Shown piece after piece: positions 7,109 to 13,820 of a stretch of DNA of 22,328 nt. Source of the DNA: Spirochaetaceae bacterium (GTDB lineage: Bacteria > Spirochaetota > Spirochaetia > SZUA-6 > Bin103); contig JAPPNY010000235.1 in NCBI GenBank assembly GCA_028818385.1, positions 1-22,328 on the forward strand. Reading direction: 5' to 3'. The number at the start of each line of letters is the position of its first letter. The first letter of the stretch is position 1. The notes under the pieces were generated by a model. It did not search any database. It saw only the letters and a list, made by a program, of their open reading frames with translations, and was not told where the DNA came from. The position numbers were made by a program, and so were the translations under genes.

Positions 7109-7558
7109 ATGAAGGTACGGACATTCGACCACGTCGCGGTGACGGTCAGCGACACCAAACGGGCGCTGGAGTTCTACGTCGACAAGCTCGGGCTGCGGCT
7201 GGTGGACAACCACCAGCTCGAAGGCGACAAGATCGACGAGGCGAACGGTCTCCGGGGTGCTCGAGCCCAGTCCACGCGGCTGGCCGCGCCCGACAGCCCC
7301 GACATCCTGATCGACCTGCTGGAGTACTACACGCCGCCGATCGAACCGCACCAGCCGCCCATCGGGTCGGTCGGCTCCTGCCACTTCGCGCTGGTGGTCG
7401 ACGACCTGCCGGGGGCGGTCGAGGAGCTCAGGGCGAAGGGCGTCCACTTCATCTCCGGTCCCGTCAATTTCGAGCTCACCGAGGGCTCGGTCAGCGTCTG
7501 CTTCTGCACCGACCCCGACGGCAACCACGTGGAGCTGATGGAGGAGTACGAGCACTAA
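7109..7558 (+). CDS. VOC-superfamily protein (glyoxalase/dioxygenase-like)
   Basis: This 149-residue vicinal-oxygen-chelate protein has two beta-alpha-beta-beta-beta modules. Metal-ligand positions are all visible: H8 (FDHVAV), E72 (DLLEYY), H92 (CHFALVV) and E142 (NHVELME). This H/E/H/E set matches glyoxalase I, methylmalonyl-CoA epimerase and related enzymes, and the DPDGNHVEL segment is typical of the superfamily. The reaction cannot be assigned; lactoylglutathione-lyase-like or epimerase chemistry would both fit next to an SDR. The SDR stop is 24 bp upstream. The TAA stop at 7556-7558 overlaps the TAG stop of the convergent MFS gene (7555-7557, minus strand). Confidence 0.93.
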   Translation: MKVRTFDHVAVTVSDTKRALEFYVDKLGLRLVDNHQLEGDKIDEANGLRGARAQSTRLAAPDSPDILIDLLEYYTPPIEPHQPPIGSVGSCHFALVVDDLPGAVEELRAKGVHFISGPVNFELTEGSVSVCFCTDPDGNHVELMEEYEH

Positions 7559-8841
7559 GACTGAGGTGGAGCCGTCCGCCGACGGTTCACCCGCGGGTCG
7601 GCGACGCCCGTGCGCATCAGCAGCCAGCCGAGCACGGCGAGGACCGCGCCGGCCACGAACACCGGGCGGAAACCCACCAGGTCGATGAGCCAGCCGCCCA
7701 GAATCGGCGCCACCAGGGCGGGGACGGCGAGCAGCGTGGTGGTGAGGGCCACGTAGGTCGGCACCCGGCCGCCGGCTCCCAGGTCCATGGCAAGGCTGGG
7801 CCGGGCCACCCTGAGCCCGGCGTCGGAGACCGTCAGCAGGGCGAAGGCCGCGTACATCCACGCGGCGCCGGGAGCGATGATCATGACAACTCCCGCGCCC
7901 GCACACAGCAGGGCCGACACCTCGGCGGCGGACCGGTGCCCGAAGCGGTCCCCCCACCAGCCGAGCAGCGGCGTGCCCACGGCCTGGCTGATCAGCGCTG
8001 CCATGGTCAGGGTCGCCGCGAAGGCGTCGCTCACGCCGAACGCCTCGCGTCCGTACACGATGTAGAACGTCACCCCCAAGGTGCCCAGGATCACCAGCAC
8101 CTGACTGATGAGGAAGCGGGCGAAGCTGGCGTCCCGCCGCAGCACCGCAGGCAGCTCCCGGAGATAGGAGCCCAGGCGCGCTCTCGGCCGGTCGGGCGGG
8201 CGCTCCGGCTCGCGATTGAGGGTCAGGAACGTCCAGGAGACCGCCTGGCCCGCGAACGCCAGCAGGAAGCACACGCCGAACGACCGGGGAAAGGCGACGG
8301 TGTCCAGGATGTACCGGGCCAGCAGCGCGCCGGCAGCGCCCATCAGCCCGCCGAAGGAGCTGCCGAGCCCAAACATCAACCCCTTGCGGTCGGGATGGAT
8401 GACGTTGGCCAGCATGGCGCGCCACGCCGGGCTGGCGATGCCGACGGCTCCCTGGGCCGCCAGCAGCATGGCCACCAGGAAGGCGTAGGCGAACCATCCC
8501 GGTGCCTCGGGCCACAACAGGATGCCGAGCCCCAGGATCAGCCACGGCACCCGTTCGAACACGCTGGCTTTCACCACCCATGGCTTCCTGCGGCCCAACG
8601 CCTCCGCGCGCGCGGCCATGAACAGTTGTGGGCCGTGTGACGCGAGCAGGTAGGCGGCCGGAATGAGCCCGATCAGGACCCGCGATTCGGTCAGGTAGCT
8701 GGCGTACAGCGGCAGGATCGTCGAGATGAAGACGAAGCTTCCGGCCAGGGTGACGAACGACAGGTCGCCGACGTTGACCCAGAAGTTCCAGCCCTGGTCG
8801 CGGCGAATCGCCCTCCGGTACGCCTCGTCGTCGTACTGCAC
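7555..8841 (-). CDS. MFS transporter
   Basis: This is a 428-residue major facilitator superfamily protein with about 12 hydrophobic segments in two halves. The halves are joined by a charged loop (NREPERPPDRPRARLGSY, about residues 208-225). WWGDRFGHRSAAE is the MFS loop motif of the second half, and EALGRRKPWVVKAS is its degenerate N-terminal counterpart. The N-terminus is cytoplasmic and charged (QYDDEAYRRAIRRDQGWNFWVN). It starts at GTG 8841 and is preceded by TACGTT 6 nt upstream. It is divergent from the toxin-antitoxin pair with a 92-bp shared promoter region. Its stop codon interlocks with the convergent VOC stop. The substrate is unknown; sugar, drug or metabolite efflux are all possible. 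Confidence 0.92.
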   Translation of the reverse strand: MQYDDEAYRRAIRRDQGWNFWVNVGDLSFVTLAGSFVFISTILPLYASYLTESRVLIGLIPAAYLLASHGPQLFMAARAEALGRRKPWVVKASVFERVPWLILGLGILLWPEAPGWFAYAFLVAMLLAAQGAVGIASPAWRAMLANVIHPDRKGLMFGLGSSFGGLMGAAGALLARYILDTVAFPRSFGVCFLLAFAGQAVSWTFLTLNREPERPPDRPRARLGSYLRELPAVLRRDASFARFLISQVLVILGTLGVTFYIVYGREAFGVSDAFAATLTMAALISQAVGTPLLGWWGDRFGHRSAAEVSALLCAGAGVVMIIAPGAAWMYAAFALLTVSDAGLRVARPSLAMDLGAGGRVPTYVALTTTLLAVPALVAPILGGWLIDLVGFRPVFVAGAVLAVLGWLLMRTGVADPRVNRRRTAPPQS

Positions 8842-8847
8842 GGCGTG

Positions 8848-8853
8848 AACGTA
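8848..8853 (-). promoter_or_regulatory. TANNNT -10 element for the MFS gene
   Basis: Minus-strand TACGTT lies 6 nt before GTG 8841 and is preceded by TGA, giving an extended -10 (TGn). No Shine-Dalgarno is present, so a leaderless mRNA is likely. Confidence 0.4.
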
Positions 8854-8874
8854 TCAGACGTGAGGAGACACCAC

Positions 8875-8911
8875 GAGTCATTGGGAGTCGAAACGACTTG
8901 CCAGGAGTCAT
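8875..8911. promoter_or_regulatory. 10-bp-phased GAGTC array, candidate operator
   Basis: GAGTC occurs at 8875, 8885 and 8905 on the plus strand. The missing 8895 slot is filled by the inverted form (GACTT, i.e. AAGTC on the minus strand). AGTCG-AAA-CGACT (8886-8898) is a perfect inverted repeat within it. Sites are therefore spaced one helical turn apart. The array lies between the divergent MFS and antitoxin -10 elements and covers the antitoxin -35, as expected for an autoregulating ribbon-helix-helix antitoxin. Confidence 0.5.
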
Positions 8912-8926
8912 CGGTCTCCATAGGCT
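8898..8926 (+). promoter_or_regulatory. Promoter of the RHH-VapC module
   Basis: TTGCCA (8898-8903) and TAGGCT (8921-8926) are separated by 17 nt. The -10 ends 7 nt before ATG 8934, so the start codon is at or next to the predicted transcription start. No Shine-Dalgarno is present. Confidence 0.5.
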
Positions 8927-8933
8927 GGCGCTC

Positions 8934-9197
8934 ATGAAGCAATTGACCGTTCGCAATCTCGGACCGGAGCTTGAACGGCGGCTGCGCGAGGTCGCGATGC
9001 GTCGCGACACGTCACTGAACAAGGCTGCCGTCTACCTGATGCGCAGAGGCGCCGGCCTGGGCGGCGCCAGCGGGGAGCAGCCCACCGTCGGTGACTCGCT
9101 CAGCGAGTTCCGTGGGACCTGGTCCGAGGAGGACGAGCGATCCGTGCTCGATGCCGTAGCGGACCTCGATCGGATGGACGACGAGTTCTGGCGATGA
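8934..9197 (+). CDS. Ribbon-helix-helix antitoxin (FitA/Arc/CopG-like)
   Basis: This is an 87-residue antitoxin. Residues 1-40 form a ribbon-helix-helix: the beta strand MKQLTVRNLG followed by helices PELERRLREVAMRRDTS and LNKAAVYLMRRGAG. The acidic C-terminal tail (EEDERSVLDAVADLDRMDDEFW) would bind and block the toxin. ATG 8934 is chosen because the beta strand begins there; extending to 8898 adds residues without family character. Its TGA overlaps the toxin ATG in the ATGA arrangement (9194-9197), which indicates translational coupling. It probably autorepresses through the GAGTC array just upstream. Confidence 0.9.
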   Translation: MKQLTVRNLGPELERRLREVAMRRDTSLNKAAVYLMRRGAGLGGASGEQPTVGDSLSEFRGTWSEEDERSVLDAVADLDRMDDEFWR

Positions 9198-9589
9198 GGC
9201 TCATGCTCGACACGAACGCCTATACCGGGTATCTGCGCTCCGAACCGGCGGTCACGGACAGGGTCGACTCGGCGGCACGGATCCTTCTGCCGGCGGCGGT
9301 CGTGGCCGAGTTGATCTACGGCTTCCGGCACGGCACGCGGTACCGGAAGAACCTCGATCAGCTCGAACGCTTTCTTGCCAAGCCGTTCGTGGCGTTCGTC
9401 CCGGTCACGTTCGAAACCTGCAGTCGATTCGGTGCGGTAGCCGCCGAGCTCAGACGGGCGGGAACGCCGATTCCCGTCAACGACGTCTGGGTCGCCGCCC
9501 ACGCCCTGCAGACGGGTGCGTCGCTGCTCACGTACGACGCTCACTTCGAGCGAGTCGCCGGCCTGTCGATGGTGTGCCTCGGCGGCTGA
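9194..9589 (+). CDS. vapC: VapC/FitB-type PIN-domain toxin
   Basis: This is a 131-residue PIN-domain ribonuclease, the usual VapC/FitB length. The four acidic metal-binding residues are present: D6 in MLDTNAY, E39 in VAELIYG, D97 in NDVWVAA and D115 in TYDAHF. VapC toxins cleave specific RNAs such as initiator tRNA or rRNA loops when antitoxin is lost; the target here is unknown. The start overlaps the antitoxin stop by 4 bp and has no independent Shine-Dalgarno, which suits coupled translation. The gene looks intact, so this is probably a functional module, unlike the two orphan antitoxins in the same window. Confidence 0.92.
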   Translation: MRLMLDTNAYTGYLRSEPAVTDRVDSAARILLPAAVVAELIYGFRHGTRYRKNLDQLERFLAKPFVAFVPVTFETCSRFGAVAAELRRAGTPIPVNDVWVAAHALQTGASLLTYDAHFERVAGLSMVCLGG

Positions 9590-9664
9590 GAGGATGCCGG
9601 GCTGCAGTTGCGCGGCGGCTACTCCCGGAGTTCCTCGATCATGAGCCAACGTCCTGCCACGATT

Positions 9665-10465
9665 TCACTTTCGAACCGGCGGTGAAGCCCCGTCCCTGGT
9701 CTCTCCCCGGAACGTTCGCAGCATCGCGGTGAGGCCCCCGTCGACCAGGAACAGCGCGCCGGTGGTGAACGACGATTCGTCGGACGCCAGGTGCAGCACG
9801 GTCCGGGCCACTTCCGCCGGATCGGCCACGCGACCGAGCGGGTTGCGCGCGGCCAGCTCCGCGCGCTGCTCGGCGCTGAGCTCACGGAGCGCCGGCGTAT
9901 CCATCGCCCCCGGACACACCGCGTTGACGCGAATGCCGGCGTCGGCGTGGTCCAGCGCCATGCAGCGCACCAGGCCGACCAGGCCGTGCTTGGACACGTT
10001 GTAGGCGATCTGATCCTTCTTGCCGACCACCCCCGCCGAGGAAGAGATGCAGACGATCGAGCCGCCGCCGGCCCGCTCCATGTGCGGGATCGCGTAGCGC
10101 GAGCACAGATAGGAGCCGGTGAGGTTGACCCGCAGCACCCGGTTCCAGTGCGCTTCGTCCACCTCGGTCACGCTGCCGGCGCTGGCGATGCCGGCGTTGT
10201 TCACCAGCACGTCCAGGCCGCCCAGGCGCTCGATCGCCGCGGCCGTCAGCGCCTGCACGTCCGCGGCCGCGGCGACGTCCGCTCGCACCGCGGTCGCCGT
10301 GCCGCCGCCGGCCTGGAGCCGGTTCGCCGCTGCCGTGACGGCGACCTCGTCCAGGTCGGCCAGGACAACCGCGGCGCCCTCGCTCACGAACAGCTCGGCC
10401 ACCGCCAGACCGAGCCCCCGTCCCGCTCCGGTGATCACCGCGCGCTTGCCCGCCAGGCGGCTCAT
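9665..10465 (-). CDS. SDR-family NAD(P)-dependent oxidoreductase (paralogue 2)
   Basis: This is a 266-residue classical SDR with TGAGRGLG (12-19), NNAG (89-92), S142, Y155 and K159 in the same positions as the plus-strand SDR at 6338. The two align gap-free over 248 residues with 56 differences. The shared C-terminal FLVDGGLTAM is followed here by 18 extra residues (LRTFRGETRDGASPPVRK), consistent with loss of the ancestral stop codon. ATG 10465 is chosen because GGAGGAAAG lies about 8-15 nt upstream and paralogue alignment starts there. It faces the vapC toxin gene convergently and is divergent from the nitrilase-family gene. The likely substrate is a sugar, polyol or related alcohol, unassigned. 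Confidence 0.95.
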   Translation of the reverse strand: MSRLAGKRAVITGAGRGLGLAVAELFVSEGAAVVLADLDEVAVTAAANRLQAGGGTATAVRADVAAAADVQALTAAAIERLGGLDVLVNNAGIASAGSVTEVDEAHWNRVLRVNLTGSYLCSRYAIPHMERAGGGSIVCISSSAGVVGKKDQIAYNVSKHGLVGLVRCMALDHADAGIRVNAVCPGAMDTPALRELSAEQRAELAARNPLGRVADPAEVARTVLHLASDESSFTTGALFLVDGGLTAMLRTFRGETRDGASPPVRK

Positions 10466-10523
10466 CCCCGGCTTTCCTCCCCGTGCCCGTCGAGCGCCCG
10501 CGCCACCGCCTCCACTCCTGCGC

Positions 10524-10552
10524 ATTATCCTGGCCGCCGCGCCGACCTTCAA
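10524..10552 (-). promoter_or_regulatory. Sigma70-type promoter of the second SDR gene
   Basis: On the minus strand TTGAAG (10547-10552) and GATAAT (10524-10529) are separated by 17 nt. The -10 matches five of six consensus positions and the -35 four. The resulting leader of about 50 nt carries the GGAGG Shine-Dalgarno of the SDR gene, unlike the leaderless starts nearby. Confidence 0.55.
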
Positions 10553-10586
10553 AGGCTGCCGGGCCACCGACGACGCCGGCCTGCGG

Positions 10587-10592
10587 TACGCT
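10587..10592 (+). promoter_or_regulatory. TANNNT element before the nitrilase-family gene
   Basis: TACGCT lies exactly 7 nt before ATG 10600, with no Shine-Dalgarno. This is the same layout as the VOC and antitoxin genes. No clear -35 is visible. Confidence 0.4.
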
Positions 10593-10599
10593 CCGATCC

Positions 10600-11505
10600 A
10601 TGAGCGCGGAGATCACCGTCAGCCTGGTCAGCTTTCGGTTCTGCGCCGATCCGGCGACCAACCTGGACCGGCACGGCGCGTGGCTGGAAACACTCTCGAG
10701 GAGCGCCGATTCCAAGCCCGATTTCGTTCTCTTTCCGGAGTTCTCGCTGACCGGCTGGACCTACGATCCTGACGCCGCGCTCGATCTGGACTCCCCGCTG
10801 GTTGCCCGTGCGGTCGGTCTGGCGTCGGAGTTCGCCACCGCCGTCGGCTTCGGTCTGGTCGAGCGCCGTGGCGGCGTGCGCTACAACAGCTTCGTGGTCG
10901 CGGGCCCGGACGGCTTCGCCGGATTGATGCGCAAGATCAACCTCACTCCGGCCGAGTGCCGACACTTCACCCCAAGCAGCGAGCTGCCTGTGATCGAAGT
11001 ATCCGCCGGCAGGCTGGCCGGCTTACGGATGGGGGTCGCCATCTGCGCGGACGCCACGCGATTCGAGATGATCCATCTGCTGTCGCTGCGCGGGGCCGAG
11101 GTGATCCTGGCGCCGCACGCAAATTCGCTCGCGTCCTACGGCGGCAACCGCGACGGCTGGATCCGCTGGCGCCGGGAACGCTGGCCGCTGTTCGCCCGCG
11201 ACTGCGCGGTGACGATCGCCGGGGTGAGCTGCGCGGGCCGGCCGGCCCCGGAGCTGCCCGCGGTCGAAGACGCTGGCGATCAGCGGGCGCAGCGCTTCTG
11301 CGGCGGCGCCGTGATCGTGGACAGCGACGGAACGGCCGGCTGCGTGCTCGATGGAGCCGGCAACGAGGAGGGGGCCGTAACCGGGACGATCGACGTGGCA
11401 GCGCTGCGGCAGGCGCGCAGGACGCACCCGCTGCTCAACTCGTTCCAGGCGGCCATCGTCTACAACCGTCCGGACGGCTGGCGGCACGGCACCCCGCCCG
11501 GCTGA
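10600..11505 (+). CDS. Carbon-nitrogen hydrolase (nitrilase superfamily)
   Basis: This 301-residue cytoplasmic hydrolase has the alpha-beta-beta-alpha nitrilase fold. The catalytic triad is visible: E47 in LFPEFSLTGW, K112 in LMRKINLTP and C149 in GVAICADATRFE. The assisting Glu may be E119 in PAECRHF. Family members cleave amides, nitriles or carbamoyl groups (omega-amidase, N-carbamoyl-amino-acid hydrolase, beta-ureidopropionase, NAD synthetase amidase). The sequence alone does not separate these. ATG 10600 is favoured over a far-upstream start because the first strand (EITVSLVSFRF) begins right after it and TACGCT lies 7 nt upstream. It is divergent from the second SDR; a role in releasing ammonia or acid from an amide nutrient is inference. 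Confidence 0.92.
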   Translation: MSAEITVSLVSFRFCADPATNLDRHGAWLETLSRSADSKPDFVLFPEFSLTGWTYDPDAALDLDSPLVARAVGLASEFATAVGFGLVERRGGVRYNSFVVAGPDGFAGLMRKINLTPAECRHFTPSSELPVIEVSAGRLAGLRMGVAICADATRFEMIHLLSLRGAEVILAPHANSLASYGGNRDGWIRWRRERWPLFARDCAVTIAGVSCAGRPAPELPAVEDAGDQRAQRFCGGAVIVDSDGTAGCVLDGAGNEEGAVTGTIDVAALRQARRTHPLLNSFQAAIVYNRPDGWRHGTPPG

Positions 11506-11544
11506 CAGCGCCGACCAGATCCACGATCTCAGCGGTCACAAGGC

Positions 11545-11573
11545 TCGACTGACACTGCAAGTTGTAGTAACAA
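11545..11573 (+). promoter_or_regulatory. Possible promoter with inverted repeat before the BrnA gene
   Basis: TCGACT and TAACAA are separated by 17 nt, and a TTGT-AGTA-ACAA inverted repeat (11562-11573) overlaps the -10. The hexamers are weak. GGAG at 11577-11580 could serve as a distant Shine-Dalgarno for ATG 11594. Confidence 0.25.
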
Positions 11574-11593
11574 TCTGGAGTCCGTGACGCTCA

Positions 11594-11818
11594 ATGGGAC
11601 CAGTAGAAGACGAGAAGATCGATTTCAGCGACATACCGGAGTTGGACGAGGAGTTTTGGAGTCGTGCCGAACTCGTCGAACCCGATCGGACCGAGCAGGT
11701 GACGATACGCGTGAAGCGTTCGGTGTTGGACTACTTCAAGGCGCCGGGCAAGGGCTATCAAACGCGGATGAATCGAGTGCTTGAGAGCTATGTGAGAGCG
11801 CGCCGGCAGACTGGGTAG
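11594..11818 (+). CDS. Orphan BrnA-like antitoxin
   Basis: This 74-residue protein matches the BrnA antitoxin pattern: an acidic N-terminus with DIPELDEEFWSRAELV, then EQVTIRVKRSVLDYFKAPGKGYQTRMNRVLESYVRARR, a ribbon-helix-helix DNA-binding domain. BrnA normally follows and neutralises BrnT, a RelE-fold ribonuclease encoded just upstream. Here the 88 bp between the nitrilase-family stop and this gene cannot encode BrnT (about 90 residues), so the toxin is absent. An in-frame TGA at 11585-11587 limits the start to ATG 11594. The protein ends 9 bp before the convergent FG-GAP stop. It may be a toxin-less remnant, an anti-addiction factor or a stand-alone repressor. Confidence 0.87.
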   Translation: MGPVEDEKIDFSDIPELDEEFWSRAELVEPDRTEQVTIRVKRSVLDYFKAPGKGYQTRMNRVLESYVRARRQTG

Positions 11819-11827
11819 AGCGGGGGC

Positions 11828-12940
11828 TCACTCCGGCAGGTACAGGTAGAGGGCGTCGACTGCCTCGGGTCGTGGAGCGTTGTCCGCCAGTGCCCGGTAC
11901 GGCTTGCTCACGATGCCGAAGCGCCCGTCCAGCTCGATGACCTGCGCCTCGTGGGTTCCGATGCCGGAGTCGATGACGACCTCCTCCATCCGGTCCCCGC
12001 GGCTCAGAAAGAGGAGCTGCGCCGGAGGGTGCGGGAGGGTCCAGTCTCCGCGGCCCATCTCTCCCACGTACAGATCCGGGCGTCCGTCACGGTCGAAGTC
12101 CGCCACCTGCAGCGTGTGCGCGTCCAGCAGCCGGTCGTGCAGCACCTCGTCTTCCCACGGGTCCTCGACCCTCGCCCCCGGCCGGAACAGCGCCAGGCGT
12201 CCGTACGTGCGTCCGATGTCCAGGGCCACCTCGGCGACCGCGATCTCCGGCCGCCCGTCCCCGTCGAAATCGGCGGCGACCACCCGCACGCCGCCGTAAT
12301 CCCGGGTGTAGACGTGCCGTTCCCACTCGCCGTTCGACAGCAGGCGATACCACGAGCAGCCGGCGATGAGCTCCAGCCTGCCGTCGCCGTCGACGTCGGC
12401 GGCCGCGAGCCCCTGCTCGTCCACCCCGGTGACGACGGGTCGCACGTCCGACCACGGGGTGGCGTAGGGATCGTCGGGGAGCGGCACCGAGAAAAGCGTC
12501 TCCGCGTCCTGGTTCCAGACGTACAGCTCCTGCCGCCCGTCGCCGTCGATGTCGGCCAGCAGCAGGTCGTGGGTGCGGGGCGCGGGCAGCGGGAAGGCCT
12601 CACGGCGCACCCACCGCCGGGTGGGGTCGGGCGGGCACTCCCACCAGTAGACGCTGCTGGCCCGGTCGCTGGTGGCGCCGATCAGGTCCAGCCGGCCGCT
12701 GCCGGTCAGGTCGACCAGCGCGCCGCCGACGCTGATGCTCGGGAAGGTGTCGTCGATCAGGTGCGGCTTCCAGGCGCCGCCGCCCGTTCGGCCGAACCAG
12801 TGGAGCTGTTCCGGGTTGCGGGTCGATACGATGAACTCCTGCACGCCGTCGTCGTCCAGGTCGCCGACGATGCACGACATGCGCTCGGCGGGACCACCCT
12901 GGTAGACGGTGTGGCGGCGGAATACAGGCAATTCAGGCAT
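11828..12940 (-). CDS. FG-GAP/VCBS-repeat beta-propeller protein, cytoplasmic form
   Basis: This 370-residue protein has six FG-GAP-type calcium-binding loops at about 27-35, 77-85, 130-138, 182-190, 224-232 and 281-289. Examples are DIDGDGRQE, DVDGDGRLE and DFDGDGRPE; the second is degenerate (DLTGSGRLD). Spacing of 42-57 residues fits blades of a seven-bladed propeller. There is no signal peptide or membrane anchor, whereas most FG-GAP proteins are exported. It starts 4 bp after the MalG-like permease stop, with AAGGAG in the permease 3' end as ribosome binding site, so it is translated as part of the sugar ABC operon. A role in sugar or glycan handling is suggested by position only; no catalytic motif is recognised. 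Confidence 0.88.
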   Translation of the reverse strand: MPELPVFRRHTVYQGGPAERMSCIVGDLDDDGVQEFIVSTRNPEQLHWFGRTGGGAWKPHLIDDTFPSISVGGALVDLTGSGRLDLIGATSDRASSVYWWECPPDPTRRWVRREAFPLPAPRTHDLLLADIDGDGRQELYVWNQDAETLFSVPLPDDPYATPWSDVRPVVTGVDEQGLAAADVDGDGRLELIAGCSWYRLLSNGEWERHVYTRDYGGVRVVAADFDGDGRPEIAVAEVALDIGRTYGRLALFRPGARVEDPWEDEVLHDRLLDAHTLQVADFDRDGRPDLYVGEMGRGDWTLPHPPAQLLFLSRGDRMEEVVIDSGIGTHEAQVIELDGRFGIVSKPYRALADNAPRPEAVDALYLYLPE

Positions 12941-12944
12941 CCGG

Positions 12945-13820
12945 TCACTCCTTGATGGCGCCGGCGGCGATGCCCGACATGATCTTCTCCTGCAGGAGGA
13001 TGTAGATGATGATCGACGGCACCACGTAGATCACCAGGGCGGCGAACATCGCCGAGAAGTCGAACGTGAACTGCTGCATGAAGTAGCGCATCGCCAGGGG
13101 AAGGGTGCGGTTGTGCTCGGAGGAGGTCAGCAGGAGCGCGTACAGCAGCTCGTTCCACGATCCCAGGAAGGTGAGCACCGCCGAGCTGACCAGCGCCGGC
13201 TGGGTCAGGGGAAGCATGATCCGCCAGAAGGTGCGCGGCACGCTGGCCCCCTCGATATAGGCGGACTCCTCCATCTCGTAGGGCAGGTGCATCATGTAGC
13301 TGCGCAGCACGAACAGGCACAGCGGCATGGAGAATCCCGTGTACACCAGGATCAGCGCTGCCTTGGTGTCGTAGAGCCCCAGCCGCAGCACCACCTCGTA
13401 CACCGGCTGCACCATCGTGTTGACCGGGATCAGGATCGAAGAGATCAGCAGCGTGAACACGAGCGTGCGCGCTCGGAAGCGGAAGCGCGACAGGGCATAG
13501 GCGGCAAGCGAGTAGATCAGCAGCGAGATGGTGGTCGTGGAGACGGCCACGATCAGCGAGGTGACGAACTTGAGGTCGAGGCGCGCGAAGCGGAACGCGG
13601 TGGCGTAGCCCTTGAGCGACGGCTGCGCCGGCAGGTTGAGCGCCGAGGACAGGATCTCGGCGTTGGTCTCCAGGGACGAGATCACCACCCACACCAGCGG
13701 CAGCACGGAGATGGCGATCACGAAGCCCATCACCGCGTAGCGGAACAGCGCCGCCGCCCCGGCGGCGAACCGCTCGTGCGGCGTGCGCAGGCCGACCTGC
13801 TCGGCCGTCCGGCTACTCAC
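12945..13820 (-). CDS. Sugar ABC transporter permease, MalG/UgpE type
   Basis: This is a 291-residue CUT1-family inner-membrane permease. It has an N-terminal helix (about residues 27-49), SLAAYALSRFRFRARTLVFTLLISSILIP, and the EAA loop EESAYIEGASVPRTFWRIMLPLTQP that docks to the ATPase. It ends with IMSGIAAGAIKE (the GxxxGAxKG tail). The start is GTG 13820 with AGGAG five bases upstream, and it overlaps the MalF-like stop by 8 bp, so the two permeases are translationally coupled. It forms the channel together with the MalF-like subunit. The ATPase subunit is not encoded in this operon. Confidence 0.95.
   Translation of the reverse strand: MSSRTAEQVGLRTPHERFAAGAAALFRYAVMGFVIAISVLPLVWVVISSLETNAEILSSALNLPAQPSLKGYATAFRFARLDLKFVTSLIVAVSTTTISLLIYSLAAYALSRFRFRARTLVFTLLISSILIPVNTMVQPVYEVVLRLGLYDTKAALILVYTGFSMPLCLFVLRSYMMHLPYEMEESAYIEGASVPRTFWRIMLPLTQPALVSSAVLTFLGSWNELLYALLLTSSEHNRTLPLAMRYFMQQFTFDFSAMFAALVIYVVPSIIIYILLQEKIMSGIAAGAIKE

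Noticed and set aside
8842..8933. Short CRISPR-like repeat array
   Set aside because: The repeated units are 5 bp half-sites at 10-bp spacing, far too short for CRISPR repeats, and no cas genes are present. An operator explains it better.
6926..9022. Minus-strand 698-aa open frame across VOC and MFS
   Set aside because: It runs out of frame through the MFS gene and antisense to the VOC gene, without domain content. The real MFS frame is 7555-8841.
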